NCBI RefSeq assembly: GCF_014642175.1
Contig: NZ_BMIL01000002.1
Location: 186,001-250,000 of the forward strand
Length of the DNA stretch: 64,000 nucleotides
Reading direction: 5' to 3'
DNA from: Pedobacter quisquiliarum
Lineage (GTDB): Bacteria > Bacteroidota > Bacteroidia > Sphingobacteriales > Sphingobacteriaceae
The notes below the pieces were generated by a model, which had not been told where the DNA came from, ran no database searches, and worked only from the letters and a program-made list of their open reading frames with translations. Position numbers and translations under genes: made by a program. This document shows, one piece after another, positions 17,933 through 27,590 of this stretch (positions within the stretch are counted from its first letter, which is position 1; each line of letters opens with the position of its first letter).

Positions 17933-18562
17933 ATGATTACTGAAGAACTGCAAAACTTACTCTTACAATACTGCGAACCGGAAAGCGAATTGCTGCAACG
18001 GATAAACCGCGAAACGAACCTGAAGGTACTGATGCCCCGGATGTTATCTGGACATTACCAAGGTCGTGTATTGAGTATGTTGAGCAAGCTGGTTAACCCG
18101 AAGCGCATTCTGGAAGTTGGAACCTTTACCGGTTATGCAACACTGTGCCTGGCGGAAGGTCTGCAGCCCGATGGCAAGCTATTTACGCTCGACATCAATG
18201 TAGAATTGGAAGACATGGTGCGCAGAAATTTTGCAGATTCTGCGTATGAAAAACAGATTGTGTATCTGCTTGGTGATGCAATGAAAAACATTCCGCAGCT
18301 GGATGAAGTTTTTGATCTGGTGTTTATTGATGCCGATAAAAAGAATAATGGCAGCTATTATGACCTGGTTATTGATAAGGTGCGGCCAGGGGGACTTATT
18401 ATTGTTGACAATGTGTTATGGAGCGGCAAAGTTCTTAGCAATCAACAAGATAAGGATACAAAAAATATTATTACATTTAATGATAAGATTGCTAAAGACC
18501 CACAGGTAGAAAAGTTGATATTACCTGTGCGCGACGGTTTATTTGTCATCAGAAAAAAATAA
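17933..18562 (+). CDS. Class I SAM-dependent O-methyltransferase
   Basis: The 209-residue protein belongs to the catechol/caffeoyl-CoA O-methyltransferase-like family. Visible motifs are the SAM-binding ILEVGTFTGYATLCLA (about 56-71), the acidic FTLDIN after strand 2, VFIDADKK (about 130-137, metal-binding Asp) and IIVDNVLWSGKV, with the second metal-ligand region. Such enzymes methylate hydroxyl groups on small molecules or tRNA (TrmR in Bacillus is a relative). The substrate cannot be assigned here. It lies 19 bases after ruvX and 2 bases before the first glucosaminidase gene. Confidence 0.85.
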   Translation: MITEELQNLLLQYCEPESELLQRINRETNLKVLMPRMLSGHYQGRVLSMLSKLVNPKRILEVGTFTGYATLCLAEGLQPDGKLFTLDINVELEDMVRRNFADSAYEKQIVYLLGDAMKNIPQLDEVFDLVFIDADKKNNGSYYDLVIDKVRPGGLIIVDNVLWSGKVLSNQQDKDTKNIITFNDKIAKDPQVEKLILPVRDGLFVIRKK

Positions 18563-18564
18563 CT

Positions 18565-19140
18565 ATGGTTAAAAAGTTCCTGTTCGTTTTGCTAAGTGTA
18601 GGCTTATTACACTTCGGAGCATCTGCTCAAACGACTCGTAATTACATTGAAGAAAACCTTCCGCTTGCGCAGCGTTTAATGCGCGAAAACAATATTCCCG
18701 CCAGTATTATCCTGGGCATTGCCATTCATGAATCTGCAGCTGGCACCAGCAAAATCGCCCGGTATCTGAACAACCACTTCGGGGTTAAAGGTCAGAACGA
18801 CAGTAAACAGATCCGCTCTTCCTACAAAGGCTATAACAGCGTTGAAGATTCCTACCACCATTTCATAGATTTTCTGCAAAGTCGCACGACTTTTAGTAAT
18901 TTGTTCGCGAAATACGGCGGCAGTGATTATGCGAGCTGGGCCAAAGGCATACAGCGCGGTGGCTATGCACATAGCAAACTGTGGTCTTCGCAAGTAATTG
19001 CATTGATCAAGAAGTATGAACTTTTTAAGTATGACAATGACCCGAATGCAGCAATGCGCATGTTGGGCCCCGTAGCACCAATAACCAAAAAACTTAAGCC
19101 CACGCCGGTAAGCAAAGTGAAACTGATCAATGAAAAATAG
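18565..19140 (+). CDS. Secreted glucosaminidase-domain (GH73-like) peptidoglycan hydrolase
   Basis: The 191-residue protein has a signal peptide (residues 1-21, ending SAQ) and one glucosaminidase domain (about 25-155), with motifs PASIILGIAIHESAAGTS (probable catalytic Glu in HES), NNHFGVKG and YNSVEDSYHHFIDFL. GH73-type enzymes cleave the glycan strands of peptidoglycan. There is no binding domain. It overlaps the next gene, a paralogue with a LysM domain, by 11 bases. Likely periplasmic and a partner or duplicate of that gene. Confidence 0.87.
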   Translation: MVKKFLFVLLSVGLLHFGASAQTTRNYIEENLPLAQRLMRENNIPASIILGIAIHESAAGTSKIARYLNNHFGVKGQNDSKQIRSSYKGYNSVEDSYHHFIDFLQSRTTFSNLFAKYGGSDYASWAKGIQRGGYAHSKLWSSQVIALIKKYELFKYDNDPNAAMRMLGPVAPITKKLKPTPVSKVKLINEK

Positions 19141-20035
19141 AATTTTACTACTACTGCTGGCTGTTGCCTTCCTTTCAGCTTGTAAAACCGCTCAATACAG
19201 CCGTAACAATCGTCAGATTGAAAAAAATGCAACCAAAGGCAAAGGGGAAATCCCTTCCTACACTACCTTGTCTTACATCGAGCAGTTTAAAGGTGTAGCC
19301 ATTGAAGAAATGAATGCCTACGGTATTCCTGCAAGCATCACCCTGGCCCAGGGAATTCTGGAGTCGGGAAATGGAAACAGCAGTCTTGCCAAATACGCAA
19401 ACAACCACTTCGGGGTTAAAGTGACGTCCGACTGGAAAGGTAAAGGCTATTACAAAGATGATGATAAACGAAACGACTGCTTCAGGGTTTACAATGATGC
19501 ACGCGAGTCGTACAAGGACCATTCTGAGTTTCTAAAGCGCAAGCGCTATAGCGCCTTATTCGAGTTGGATAAGAACGATTATAAAAATTGGGCTTACGGC
19601 CTGAAACAGGCTGGTTATGCGACCAATCCTAAATACCCGGAGCTACTGATCAACCTGATTGAGAAATACAAGTTATATGCGTATGATCAACCCGAAACGG
19701 AGGCGCAGAAGTTAAGGCGTGAGGATCGCGTATTCACAGAGATCAACGCAAACATCCCGCAGGAAAAGAAGAAGTTTACACCTGTGAGTGTACCGCCTTC
19801 GCAAAAGGTGATTACCGAAGCGCAGGTTGTAGAGAAAGTTACTCCAGCGGTTTCATCACAGCCAACAAACACCTCAACGGCCGTTGTTGATGGGAAGTAT
19901 TATGTTGTAACCAAAGGCGATACGCTGTACAACATTTCAAAACGTTTTAACCTGACCGTGGAGGAGCTTCAATCGATGAATACCCTGCTAGATGAGGGCA
20001 TAAAAATCGGGCAAAAGCTGCAGGTGGTTAAATAA
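19130..20035 (+). CDS. Glucosaminidase-domain lipoprotein with C-terminal LysM
   Basis: The 301-residue protein begins with a lipoprotein signal whose lipobox is LSAC (Cys18). A glucosaminidase domain follows (about 40-185; PASITLAQGILESGNGNS, NNHFGVK, ARESYKDHSEFL), then a Pro/Thr/Val-rich linker and a LysM domain (about 254-300; GDTLYNISKRFNLTVEEL). LysM binds the GlcNAc backbone of peptidoglycan, so this form should be wall-targeted. The domain closely resembles the preceding gene, indicating tandem duplication. Start overlaps the preceding stop, which fits translational coupling. Confidence 0.9.
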   Translation: MKNRILLLLLAVAFLSACKTAQYSRNNRQIEKNATKGKGEIPSYTTLSYIEQFKGVAIEEMNAYGIPASITLAQGILESGNGNSSLAKYANNHFGVKVTSDWKGKGYYKDDDKRNDCFRVYNDARESYKDHSEFLKRKRYSALFELDKNDYKNWAYGLKQAGYATNPKYPELLINLIEKYKLYAYDQPETEAQKLRREDRVFTEINANIPQEKKKFTPVSVPPSQKVITEAQVVEKVTPAVSSQPTNTSTAVVDGKYYVVTKGDTLYNISKRFNLTVEELQSMNTLLDEGIKIGQKLQVVK

Positions 20036-20068
20036 TGTTAATTTGCCGCAGGCATGTAGCGGATCATG

Positions 20069-20076
20069 TATTTTTG
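20069..20076 (+). promoter_or_regulatory. -7 box directly before the 20082 gene
   Basis: TATTTTTG matches TAnnTTTG and ends only 5 bases before the ATG at 20082, so transcription from it would give an almost leaderless message. A TTTG at 20042-20045 lies 23 bases upstream, slightly further than usual. Confidence 0.45.
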
Positions 20077-20081
20077 TATAG

Positions 20082-20834
20082 ATGAAGTTTTACGGTTCCC
20101 TGCTCTTGCTGTTTCTGTGCTCCGGCTTATATGCTCAAAAGAAAGCTGTACAGGGCTTTGTTATTGACAAGGATAGTAAGCAGCGGCTTGCAAAAGTTTA
20201 CATCTACAATTCTCGGACGGACCAGGGTTTATACAACAATACCAAAGGCGAATTCTCTACCCAGGCGGCAATTGGTGACACGCTGTTTGCTGCTTTACAG
20301 GGCTATGCTGTGGATACGCTTGTTTACAAAGGGCAAAATGCGGTATTCTTTCAATTACATCCACTTTTCATCCGTCTGAAGGAAGTTACCATTGTGGGCA
20401 GCAAAAACATCAGCCCCGAAGAGCAATATAAAAAGACACAGCAGGAATATAAGTATGCAACCGACCGCGGCAGTTCGAAGGATCTGCTGAACCTTGGGCA
20501 AAGGGGCGTGGGTATTGGCATTGACGCCATTTACAACCTGCTGAGTAAGAAAGGTAAAAACGCGCGGCACCTGCAGGAAATTCTGGAGCGCGACTACAAA
20601 GAGCAGATCATTGATTTTAAATTCAGACCGGAATTTGTGAAGCAGGTTCTGGGTATTTCTGAGCCTGAGCTCACGGATTTCATGCAACAATATCGCCCGA
20701 GTTATACTTTCGTGCTGAGTGCTTCAGACTATGCCTTTATCGTTTACCTGCGGAATAGCTATACTGCTTATAAGCGCAATCCGAAGGCATTAAGACTCCA
20801 ACCTTTACCCGACATCAAGATAGACAACCTTTAA
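20082..20834 (+). CDS. Secreted carboxypeptidase-regulatory-like domain protein of unknown function
   Basis: The 250-residue protein has a signal peptide (residues 1-18, ending LYAQ) and a carboxypeptidase D regulatory-like domain (about 20-105), beginning VQGFVIDKDSKQRLAKVYIYN. This is the same fold as the N-terminal domain of SusC proteins, but no barrel follows. The rest (about 110-250) is charged and has no motif I recognise. Small proteins of this kind are common in Bacteroidota envelopes and their roles are unknown. A -7 box abuts its start. Confidence 0.75.
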   Translation: MKFYGSLLLLFLCSGLYAQKKAVQGFVIDKDSKQRLAKVYIYNSRTDQGLYNNTKGEFSTQAAIGDTLFAALQGYAVDTLVYKGQNAVFFQLHPLFIRLKEVTIVGSKNISPEEQYKKTQQEYKYATDRGSSKDLLNLGQRGVGIGIDAIYNLLSKKGKNARHLQEILERDYKEQIIDFKFRPEFVKQVLGISEPELTDFMQQYRPSYTFVLSASDYAFIVYLRNSYTAYKRNPKALRLQPLPDIKIDNL

Positions 20835-20886
20835 AATTTTAGCCCTAAACTTTTTTAAAGCCACTTTTTTGGTTTTCTTTGTAGTA

Positions 20887-21900
20887 ATGAAGGGCTTGTA
20901 TATTGGTTTAATATTCGTTTTTGCGTTTGTCACGGGGCTTCAGGCTCAGGAAATCGACACCGTTCCAATTAATACCAATGATTTAAACTTACGTCTGAAA
21001 CGCAGTCCGCTGCCTTCCAGAATGGGGAATCTGGAGTACAAACCCATCCAACTTATGCCAGTCGTTATCGACGCAAAAGTGAACTACTGGAATACCCGGA
21101 CCTCCGTTGGTATAAACCTGAACCAGGCCGCATTTAGTAATAACTGGACTGGTGGTGGGGTTAACTCCCTTGCTTTGACGGGATTAATAAACCACAGAGC
21201 AGAATACAGCCGTGAAGGTTATAGCTACATTTCTGAACTCATTCTAAACTACGGTAAGGTTCGCAACAAGAACCAGTCGGAAAAGAAAACCGTTGACCGT
21301 ATTTTCTGGGACAATAAAGCCGCCATTCAACTATCCAAGAACTGGTATTTCTTCGGTTCCCTGAGTTTTGAATCGCAATTTGACAACGGTTACCGGTTTT
21401 ACAATGACGGGAACGGTAATGAACTAAGAAACCTGCTCTCGAGGTTTATGTCACCAGGTTATCTCACAGAATCCATCGGTTTTGAATACAAACCAAGTAA
21501 ATATTTTTCAACCAGAATTGGTACGGGAACGGCAAGGCAAACCTTTGTCCTCGACACGAGTTTGGTTCGATTGAATGCTGCTGCGGGGAATACAAGTTTT
21601 AACAATTACGGTGTGCCTGCTGGCGCAACCTTCAAGAATGAACTGGCTTTTCAGGTGGTATCTAACTTCGATAAAGAGATTGCCAAAAATCTGAACCTGA
21701 AAGCGCGTTACATGGTGTTTATTCCATACGATCAGCTCGATTATACCAACCACCGTTTAGATGTGGAGCTTCGTGCGAAGGTTAACAAGTTCATGAACGT
21801 GACGGTTACTGGTGTGGGGCTATACGACAAGAACACCACGGATAAGATTCAGGCAAGTCAGACACTCGCGCTGGGCATGGTCTTCATGTTCCCGAGGTAA
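20887..21900 (+). CDS. DUF3078 outer-membrane-type protein
   Basis: I chose the ATG at 20887 (MKGLYIGLIFVF), which begins a good signal peptide ending LQAQ; the open frame could start at a TTG at 20869 but that is unlikely. The 337-residue product is rich in alternating aromatic and polar strands (WNTRTSVGINLNQAAFSNNWTGGG near the start) and ends in a strand finishing FMFPR, as expected for a beta barrel. It matches DUF3078, a Bacteroidota family of unknown function. TTTCTTTG, one mismatch from the -7 consensus, ends 5 bases before the ATG. It is convergent with the DUF5916 gene, one base apart. Confidence 0.78.
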   Translation: MKGLYIGLIFVFAFVTGLQAQEIDTVPINTNDLNLRLKRSPLPSRMGNLEYKPIQLMPVVIDAKVNYWNTRTSVGINLNQAAFSNNWTGGGVNSLALTGLINHRAEYSREGYSYISELILNYGKVRNKNQSEKKTVDRIFWDNKAAIQLSKNWYFFGSLSFESQFDNGYRFYNDGNGNELRNLLSRFMSPGYLTESIGFEYKPSKYFSTRIGTGTARQTFVLDTSLVRLNAAAGNTSFNNYGVPAGATFKNELAFQVVSNFDKEIAKNLNLKARYMVFIPYDQLDYTNHRLDVELRAKVNKFMNVTVTGVGLYDKNTTDKIQASQTLALGMVFMFPR

Positions 21901-21901
21901 G

Positions 21902-24340
21902 CTATTTCCTTTTGTGTTTTCTTAGATCAAGGTAGTCTATGTAGTAGAGCATTTTGATGGATAGGCTGTTGTTCTGCGGTCCGGAGAGGATGTAATCCAG
22001 GTTTCTGAAGTATCTCTTTGTTAAATAGCTGTCATTGGTTTCTGAGAGGTTTTTATAAGTGACACTTAGCTCGCTGCCCGGCGCAAACTGCCAGGTGTAG
22101 ATTAGATCGATATTGAAGACGTTATAATTCCGGTCTGTATTCTGCAACGCAGGACCTTCATAGGCGGCTAAACTGCCGTTTGCCTGTAAGTTGTAGAACG
22201 CCCTATTCCTGCGGTCGGACCAGTAATGCCTTGCCCTTAGATTGATGCCCATCTTGTTTGTGAAGTTGTATTTGGCATCTACGGCATTTTCAATCGTGTT
22301 TCTGTCGTACCTTGAAAACACACTTTGTGAACCATTAAAAGTCACCCAGCTTACAAAATCATAGCTTGGGGAATAGCTGAAGTCTGTTCCGAAACTTAGG
22401 CGATCGCTAAGTCTGAAATTCTGGTAGAAATATAGATCGTACATCTTACCGTTGAACATGGTTCTGTTGGAATAGCCAAGGTATCCACCCGCGTTATAGG
22501 CTTTGGCACGGTTGGAATTCAGGTACGTCTGTATAGTAAAACCCCCCGGACTTTTATACAAGCCGCCATTTCTGGATTCATAAAAGTCGTTTCCTTTTGC
22601 AGTCCAGTTTGCGTAGATCTCCGCCGACCATAAATTTTTGAACTGCACATAAGGCCCTGTTTCCACGGTTAGGTTCTGGTATGCTGCGGGCTTGTAGCGC
22701 CTGGAATAATTCAGGGACATGAAGGTGGCGATTTTGTAGTACCATTTACCGGGTTTGTAAATGTTGTAATGGATGGTTCCATTTTGATCCAGGAAGTTGT
22801 TGTTGGTGAAAAAGCCCATATCGGATGGATCAAAGACGCGGTCGGCCATGCGCTGGCGATAGCTCCAGGTGAAGTTTCCACTTTGCTTACCCGTTTCAAC
22901 TTCGTAGTAATAGCCGGTCCGTTGATCTTTGTCGGGGTTTGCCGTTAAGTAACTCATTTTACCCGCACCATTTACGTAATACTCGTTCTTCTTGTCGTTC
23001 AAATTGAAAAGCATCGCTGTTACGTTGGCATCGTAGGCACTGCCTTGGCGAAGCACATTGGTATTGATCAGGCTGACAGCGCTGTTGTTTTTCAGGTTCT
23101 GATCCAGCACGAATACGTTGTAGTTGGTTAGCGGCTGACTTTCTATCTCCCGACGATTGCCCTGGGCGTCTTCCACGATGGTATTCATGGAATTTGTAAC
23201 GGCGTTGAATATGCCGATGCCCAGACCTTTGGCGGTACGGCCGGATACTTTAGTGGCATTAATGACTTTGCTTTCTAGTGGCGATCGGATTACAGTCTCA
23301 CCTTCCTGTATTTGATCGCTGAGGTCTTTAGAATAGGTTGGTGAAACACCGATCCTTCGACTATAGAACAGGTCGCCTTTGTTAAACAGCTCTGTCCCTT
23401 CGGTGAAAAAAGAGCGGTTCTCATTAAACTTTACTTCAAAGGGCGTGAGGTTGAGGATGCGGTTATCAGATTGTACCTGTCCGAAGTCGGGAATAAGGGT
23501 CATATCCAGCGTGAAGCTGTTGCTGATGCCATATTTCACATCCATTCCGCCGTTAAAAGAGGTGGTGGTATTCTTTATCCCTGGAACATTATTGGGATAG
23601 TGGTTGATGAGGGCGGACACATAAGGAGAAAAGGACAATCGCAGCGGAGCTTTGATGTTTTGCAGGCCGACCATTGTACCACTTTGATTGAGTAAGCCGT
23701 TGACTTTAGGGTCTACCGGATTCCAGAAGGTTTGGGAGTTTTCCATCGCGCGTTTGCGGATGAAGTTGATGCCCCAGTTCTGAAGGTCTTTGCTGGAGAA
23801 ACGCAGTGCCGAGTACGGGATTTTAAGTTCTACGGTCCAGCCTTGATCGTCGAGTTTCACTTCACTTTCCCAGACGGCGTTCCAGTTCTCATCCTCTCCA
23901 CCAACCTGTGAGTATTTGGCATCAAATTGCGATCCTGCAGCGGTGACAATAAAGCCGTTTCCATTTATGCGATCCAGGTAGGTATCCAGAAAAACGCCAA
24001 AGAAATCGGCATTACCGATCTGATCTCTGGAAACAAGCTCATGGGCAATGCTGTCGGGCTTGGCTTTCATGCGTGCTGAAATGTAGATGGCATTGTCATC
24101 GTATAAGACCTTAACTTCCGTGCTGCGGTCTGCGGATTCTACACGTCCGGGATTGGGGTTGTTTTCTATAAAACCAGTGGCTATGGGTGCGTCTTTCCAT
24201 ACCTCATCATCAAGCAGGCCATCTATCTTAGGACTTGTATTGGTGCGCATTGCATTGATTTTGCGTTCTGCAGCGGGTGTTTGTGCAGCAAGGTTGAGGG
24301 AAAAGAACAGCAGGAACAAGCCTGGAAGGAGCGATTTCAT
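21902..24340 (-). CDS. DUF5916 outer-membrane protein with N-terminal CBM9-like domain
   Basis: I chose the ATG at 24340 (MKSLLPGLFLLFF), which has a purine-rich GGGAAA about 8 bases upstream and starts the signal peptide directly; ATGs at 24349 and 24376 are alternatives. The 812-residue protein has a signal peptide, a CBM9-like domain (about 35-220; PKIDGLLDDEVWKDA, then VLYDDNAIYISARM), and a large DUF5916 region expected to form a beta barrel with repeated aromatic strands. CBM9 folds bind sugars, and the family is widespread in Bacteroidota without a proven role. No glycan-degrading gene is adjacent. Confidence 0.85.
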   Translation of the reverse strand: MKSLLPGLFLLFFSLNLAAQTPAAERKINAMRTNTSPKIDGLLDDEVWKDAPIATGFIENNPNPGRVESADRSTEVKVLYDDNAIYISARMKAKPDSIAHELVSRDQIGNADFFGVFLDTYLDRINGNGFIVTAAGSQFDAKYSQVGGEDENWNAVWESEVKLDDQGWTVELKIPYSALRFSSKDLQNWGINFIRKRAMENSQTFWNPVDPKVNGLLNQSGTMVGLQNIKAPLRLSFSPYVSALINHYPNNVPGIKNTTTSFNGGMDVKYGISNSFTLDMTLIPDFGQVQSDNRILNLTPFEVKFNENRSFFTEGTELFNKGDLFYSRRIGVSPTYSKDLSDQIQEGETVIRSPLESKVINATKVSGRTAKGLGIGIFNAVTNSMNTIVEDAQGNRREIESQPLTNYNVFVLDQNLKNNSAVSLINTNVLRQGSAYDANVTAMLFNLNDKKNEYYVNGAGKMSYLTANPDKDQRTGYYYEVETGKQSGNFTWSYRQRMADRVFDPSDMGFFTNNNFLDQNGTIHYNIYKPGKWYYKIATFMSLNYSRRYKPAAYQNLTVETGPYVQFKNLWSAEIYANWTAKGNDFYESRNGGLYKSPGGFTIQTYLNSNRAKAYNAGGYLGYSNRTMFNGKMYDLYFYQNFRLSDRLSFGTDFSYSPSYDFVSWVTFNGSQSVFSRYDRNTIENAVDAKYNFTNKMGINLRARHYWSDRRNRAFYNLQANGSLAAYEGPALQNTDRNYNVFNIDLIYTWQFAPGSELSVTYKNLSETNDSYLTKRYFRNLDYILSGPQNNSLSIKMLYYIDYLDLRKHKRK

Positions 24341-24644
24341 TAGCAGCATTTCCCATAGGACTGCAGGGGTATGCAAAATGTTGCACCATGCAGGATAAAT
24401 ATTTTAACTTGTATTACAAATGCGATTGTGGGCAGGGCTATTTTAATGCTGTTGCCGAGGGTTAGGACTTGTTTTGCTTGGGCCTTTCCTAAACTACTAT
24501 TATCCTGCTATAAGGAAGGTCAAAGTCCCGGATTAAGCCCTGGCTGGGCCCGCTACAATAAAAGATAAATGGGTGTAAAGCATTTACGCGCAAAAATTAA
24601 TAACTTTGAGGCTACAAAAAAATTAACAATAAGCATTAAAAGAG
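24341..24644. other. Intergenic region between divergent DUF5916 gene and ffh
   Basis: About 300 bases with no credible gene. It contains the ffh -7 box at 24601-24608 and the GC-rich stretch CTGGCTGGGCCCG near 24540-24552. I see no complete terminator or riboswitch and no clear promoter for the minus-strand gene. Confidence 0.5.
24601..24608 (+). promoter_or_regulatory. -7 box upstream of ffh
   Basis: TAACTTTG matches TAnnTTTG and lies 36 bases before the ffh ATG. The -33 region has no good TTTG. Confidence 0.5.
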
Positions 24645-25985
24645 ATGTTTGAGAATTTACAGGATAAGTTAGATCGTGCATTTAAAGTACTAAAGGGGCA
24701 GGGTAGTATTTCGGAGATCAACGTGGCAGAGACCATGAAGGAGATTCGTAAAGCCTTGTTGGATGCCGATGTAAATTACAAAACAGCCAAGACTTTTACT
24801 GACGAGGTTAAAGAGAAGGCCCTTGGTCTGAATGTACTTACAGCAGTTTCTCCGGGACAGTTGCTGACCAAGGTGATGAACGATGAGCTTACAGCCCTGA
24901 TGGGTGGTGAGGTTACCGATATTGATCTTAAGAACAATCCAACCATTATATTAATTGCAGGCTTGAACGGTGCGGGTAAAACCACCTTCTCGGGTAAACT
25001 TGCGAACTTTCTGAAGAGTAAGGGTAAAAAGCCTCTATTGGTTGCTGGTGACGTTTACCGTCCTGCAGCGATTGATCAGCTTCAGATTTTAGGGGAGCAG
25101 ATCGGGGTGCCTGTTTTTGCGAATCTCGCATCTAAAGATCCTGTAGGCATTGCACTGGAAGGTATTGCAGAAGGTAAAAGAAACAACAATAACGTCATCA
25201 TCATTGATACCGCCGGTCGTTTGGCCATTGACGAGGAGATGATGAACGAGATTGCTGCCGTGAAAACCCAGACGCAACCACATGAGATCTTATTCGTGGT
25301 GGATGCAATGACTGGTCAGGATGCAGTGAACACGGCTAAAGCCTTCAACGATCGCCTGGATTTTACAGGTGTGGTACTAACCAAACTTGATGGTGATACC
25401 CGCGGTGGTGCGGCGCTATCGATCAAATCGGTGGTAAACAAGCCGATCAAGTTCATCGGTACAGGTGAAAAAATGGAAGCACTTGACGTGTTCTATCCAG
25501 ACCGTATGGCTTCCAGGATTTTGGGTATGGGTGACGTGGTTTCCCTTGTTGAGCGTGCGCAACAGCAGTTTGACGAGAAAGAGGCCGCAGAACTACAGAA
25601 GAAAATCCGTAAGAATAAGTTCGACTTCAACGACTTCTACAACCAGATTCAGCAGATCAAGAAAATGGGTAACATGAAGGACCTTATGGGTATGATCCCT
25701 GGCGTTGGAAAGATGATGAAAAACATTGAGATTGAAGATGATGCATTCAAGAACATTGAGGCAATTATTCAATCCATGACTAAATACGAGCGTGAAAACC
25801 CTGATGCAATTCAGCAAAGCAGACGTTTACGTATTGCAAAAGGTTCCGGAAACAAGGTTGAAGAGGTTACCAAGCTGATTAAGCAGTTTGAAGACATGCG
25901 TAAGGTGATGAAACAGTTTTCGAATCCTGCGGCAGCAGCTAAAATGATGCGCGGCATGCCGAAGATGCCTCAAGGCAAGTTCTAA
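24645..25985 (+). CDS. ffh: Signal recognition particle protein Ffh (SRP54)
   Basis: Ffh is the GTPase of the signal recognition particle. With 4.5S RNA it binds signal sequences on ribosomes and delivers them to FtsY at the membrane. The 446 residues are the usual length. The N domain (1-90) is followed by the G domain with GLNGAGKTT (106-114), DTAGR and TKLDGD, and the Met-rich M domain (about 300-446) with GMIPGVGKMM and a C-terminal MMRGMPKMP. It stands alone with its own promoter. The 4.5S RNA gene is not in this window as far as I can tell. Confidence 0.97.
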   Translation: MFENLQDKLDRAFKVLKGQGSISEINVAETMKEIRKALLDADVNYKTAKTFTDEVKEKALGLNVLTAVSPGQLLTKVMNDELTALMGGEVTDIDLKNNPTIILIAGLNGAGKTTFSGKLANFLKSKGKKPLLVAGDVYRPAAIDQLQILGEQIGVPVFANLASKDPVGIALEGIAEGKRNNNNVIIIDTAGRLAIDEEMMNEIAAVKTQTQPHEILFVVDAMTGQDAVNTAKAFNDRLDFTGVVLTKLDGDTRGGAALSIKSVVNKPIKFIGTGEKMEALDVFYPDRMASRILGMGDVVSLVERAQQQFDEKEAAELQKKIRKNKFDFNDFYNQIQQIKKMGNMKDLMGMIPGVGKMMKNIEIEDDAFKNIEAIIQSMTKYERENPDAIQQSRRLRIAKGSGNKVEEVTKLIKQFEDMRKVMKQFSNPAAAAKMMRGMPKMPQGKF

Positions 25986-26005
25986 GTATTTTCAAAAAAA
26001 TTACT

Positions 26006-26080
26006 ACGGCGCTTCCAGTTGGACTATACTGGCCTATACTAAGAAAAGTATATGCTTGTTAAGACCTACGGAAGCGCCGT
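26006..26080 (+). promoter_or_regulatory. Nested inverted repeats around the yifB translation start
   Basis: ACGGCGCTTCC (26006-26016) is the exact reverse complement of GGAAGCGCCGT (26070-26080). The second arm is inside the yifB coding sequence. Inside this loop, TATACT (26035-26040) pairs with AGTATA (26047-26052), putting the purine-rich AAGAAA in a 6-base loop and the first base of the ATG in the stem. Together they could fold over the start site in the mRNA and limit translation. Confidence 0.45.
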
Positions 26081-27590
26081 TTTTGGTGTAGATGCCCTCA
26101 CCATTACCATCGAGGTAAGTATTGGCGGCGGCAATAAATACCACATTGTGGGCCTGCCGGATAATGCCATTAAAGAGAGTTTGCGGCGGATTGAAAGTGC
26201 AATCCAGACGACGGGGCTGCGCATGCCACGGCAGAAGATCGTGGTGAATCTTGCACCGGCAGATATCCGCAAGGAAGGTTCTGCTTACGACCTGCCCATT
26301 GCCATCGGCATTCTAGCCGCTTCAGGGCAACTGGAAGATTTAAAGCTCTCAGACTACTTCATTATGGGTGAATTGAGCTTAGACGGCGGCTTACAACCGA
26401 TAAAAGGCGCTTTACCGATCTCCATACAGGCTCGTGCTTCTGGCTTTAAGGGCTTCATATTACCCAAAGATAATTCCCGCGAAGCGGCGATCGTGTCTGA
26501 ACTGGATGTATATGGCATGAAAACGCTCGCTGAAGTAATTGATTTCTTCAATGGCAAGCAGCAATTTGATCCGGTGATTGTAAATACCAGAGATGAGTTT
26601 TACCACAATGTAAGCAGCTACGAGCAGGACTTTTCGGATGTGAAGGGGCAGCAGAACATCAAACGGGCACTGGAGATTGCGGCAGCTGGTGGGCACAACC
26701 TGATCCTCATCGGGCCACCTGGTGCCGGGAAGACCATGCTTGCCAAACGCTTACCAACCATTTTACCGCCTTTAAACCTGCAGGAAGCTTTGGAAACCAC
26801 TAAAATCCACTCTGTAGCGGGTAAGCTAAATGCGCTGGATGCTTTGATGACGGAGCGGCCGTACCGGAGTCCGCACCACACGATTTCGGATATGGCACTG
26901 GTTGGTGGCGGGGTTAATCCGCAGCCAGGGGAGATTTCTTTGGCACATAATGGCGTGCTTTTTCTGGACGAGCTCCCGGAGTTTAAACGTTCGGTGCTGG
27001 AAGTGATGCGGCAGCCGCTGGAAGATCGGCAGGTGACGATCTCGCGGTCGCGTTTGAGTGTGGCCTACCCGGCTAGTTTTATGCTTATTGCGTCAATGAA
27101 TCCTTGTCCCTGCGGCTTTTATAACCACCCGGAGAAGGAATGCATCTGCGGGCCAGGGATTGTACAGAAGTATCTGAGTAAGATTTCAGGTCCACTGCTG
27201 GACCGCATAGATCTGCATGTGGAGGTCACGCCGGTGAACTTCAATGAACTGGCTTCCATGCAGCCGGCAGAAAAAAGTGCGGTGATCAGAACGCGGGTGA
27301 TGAATGCGAGAACCTTTCAGGACCGCAGGTTTGAGCAGCAGCAAGGCATTCACTACAATGCGCAGATGAGCCCGAACATGGTGCGTAATATTTGCGACAT
27401 CGACGATGCGGGCAGAAGCTTGATTAAGCGGGCAATGGAGAAATTGGGGCTTTCGGCCAGGGCTTACGACCGCATCTTGAAGGTTTCCAGGACCATTGCA
27501 GACCTTGCCGGCAGTGAGAAGATCTGCCTGGAACACCTGGCAGAGGCCATTCACTACCGCAGCCTGGACCGGGAACGCTGGACGGGTTAA
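26052..27590 (+). CDS. YifB/ComM-family Mg-chelatase-like AAA+ ATPase
   Basis: The 512-residue protein has an N-terminal Lon-protease-like domain (about 1-165; [15 protein letters not shown] start, then [12 protein letters not shown]), an AAA+ Mg-chelatase domain with Walker [10 protein letters not shown] and Walker [12 protein letters not shown], a cysteine cluster [18 protein letters not shown], and a C-terminal lid. ComM in other bacteria is a hexameric helicase promoting branch migration during natural transformation, and YifB function elsewhere is less clear. It shares a TTAA with the convergent acidic-protein gene, so the two stops overlap. Paired hairpins surround the start codon. Confidence 0.92.
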   Translation: MLVKTYGSAVFGVDALTITIEVSIGGGNKYHIVGLPDNAIKESLRRIESAIQTTGLRMPRQKIVVNLAPADIRKEGSAYDLPIAIGILAASGQLEDLKLSDYFIMGELSLDGGLQPIKGALPISIQARASGFKGFILPKDNSREAAIVSELDVYGMKTLAEVIDFFNGKQQFDPVIVNTRDEFYHNVSSYEQDFSDVKGQQNIKRALEIAAAGGHNLILIGPPGAGKTMLAKRLPTILPPLNLQEALETTKIHSVAGKLNALDALMTERPYRSPHHTISDMALVGGGVNPQPGEISLAHNGVLFLDELPEFKRSVLEVMRQPLEDRQVTISRSRLSVAYPASFMLIASMNPCPCGFYNHPEKECICGPGIVQKYLSKISGPLLDRIDLHVEVTPVNFNELASMQPAEKSAVIRTRVMNARTFQDRRFEQQQGIHYNAQMSPNMVRNICDIDDAGRSLIKRAMEKLGLSARAYDRILKVSRTIADLAGSEKICLEHLAEAIHYRSLDRERWTG

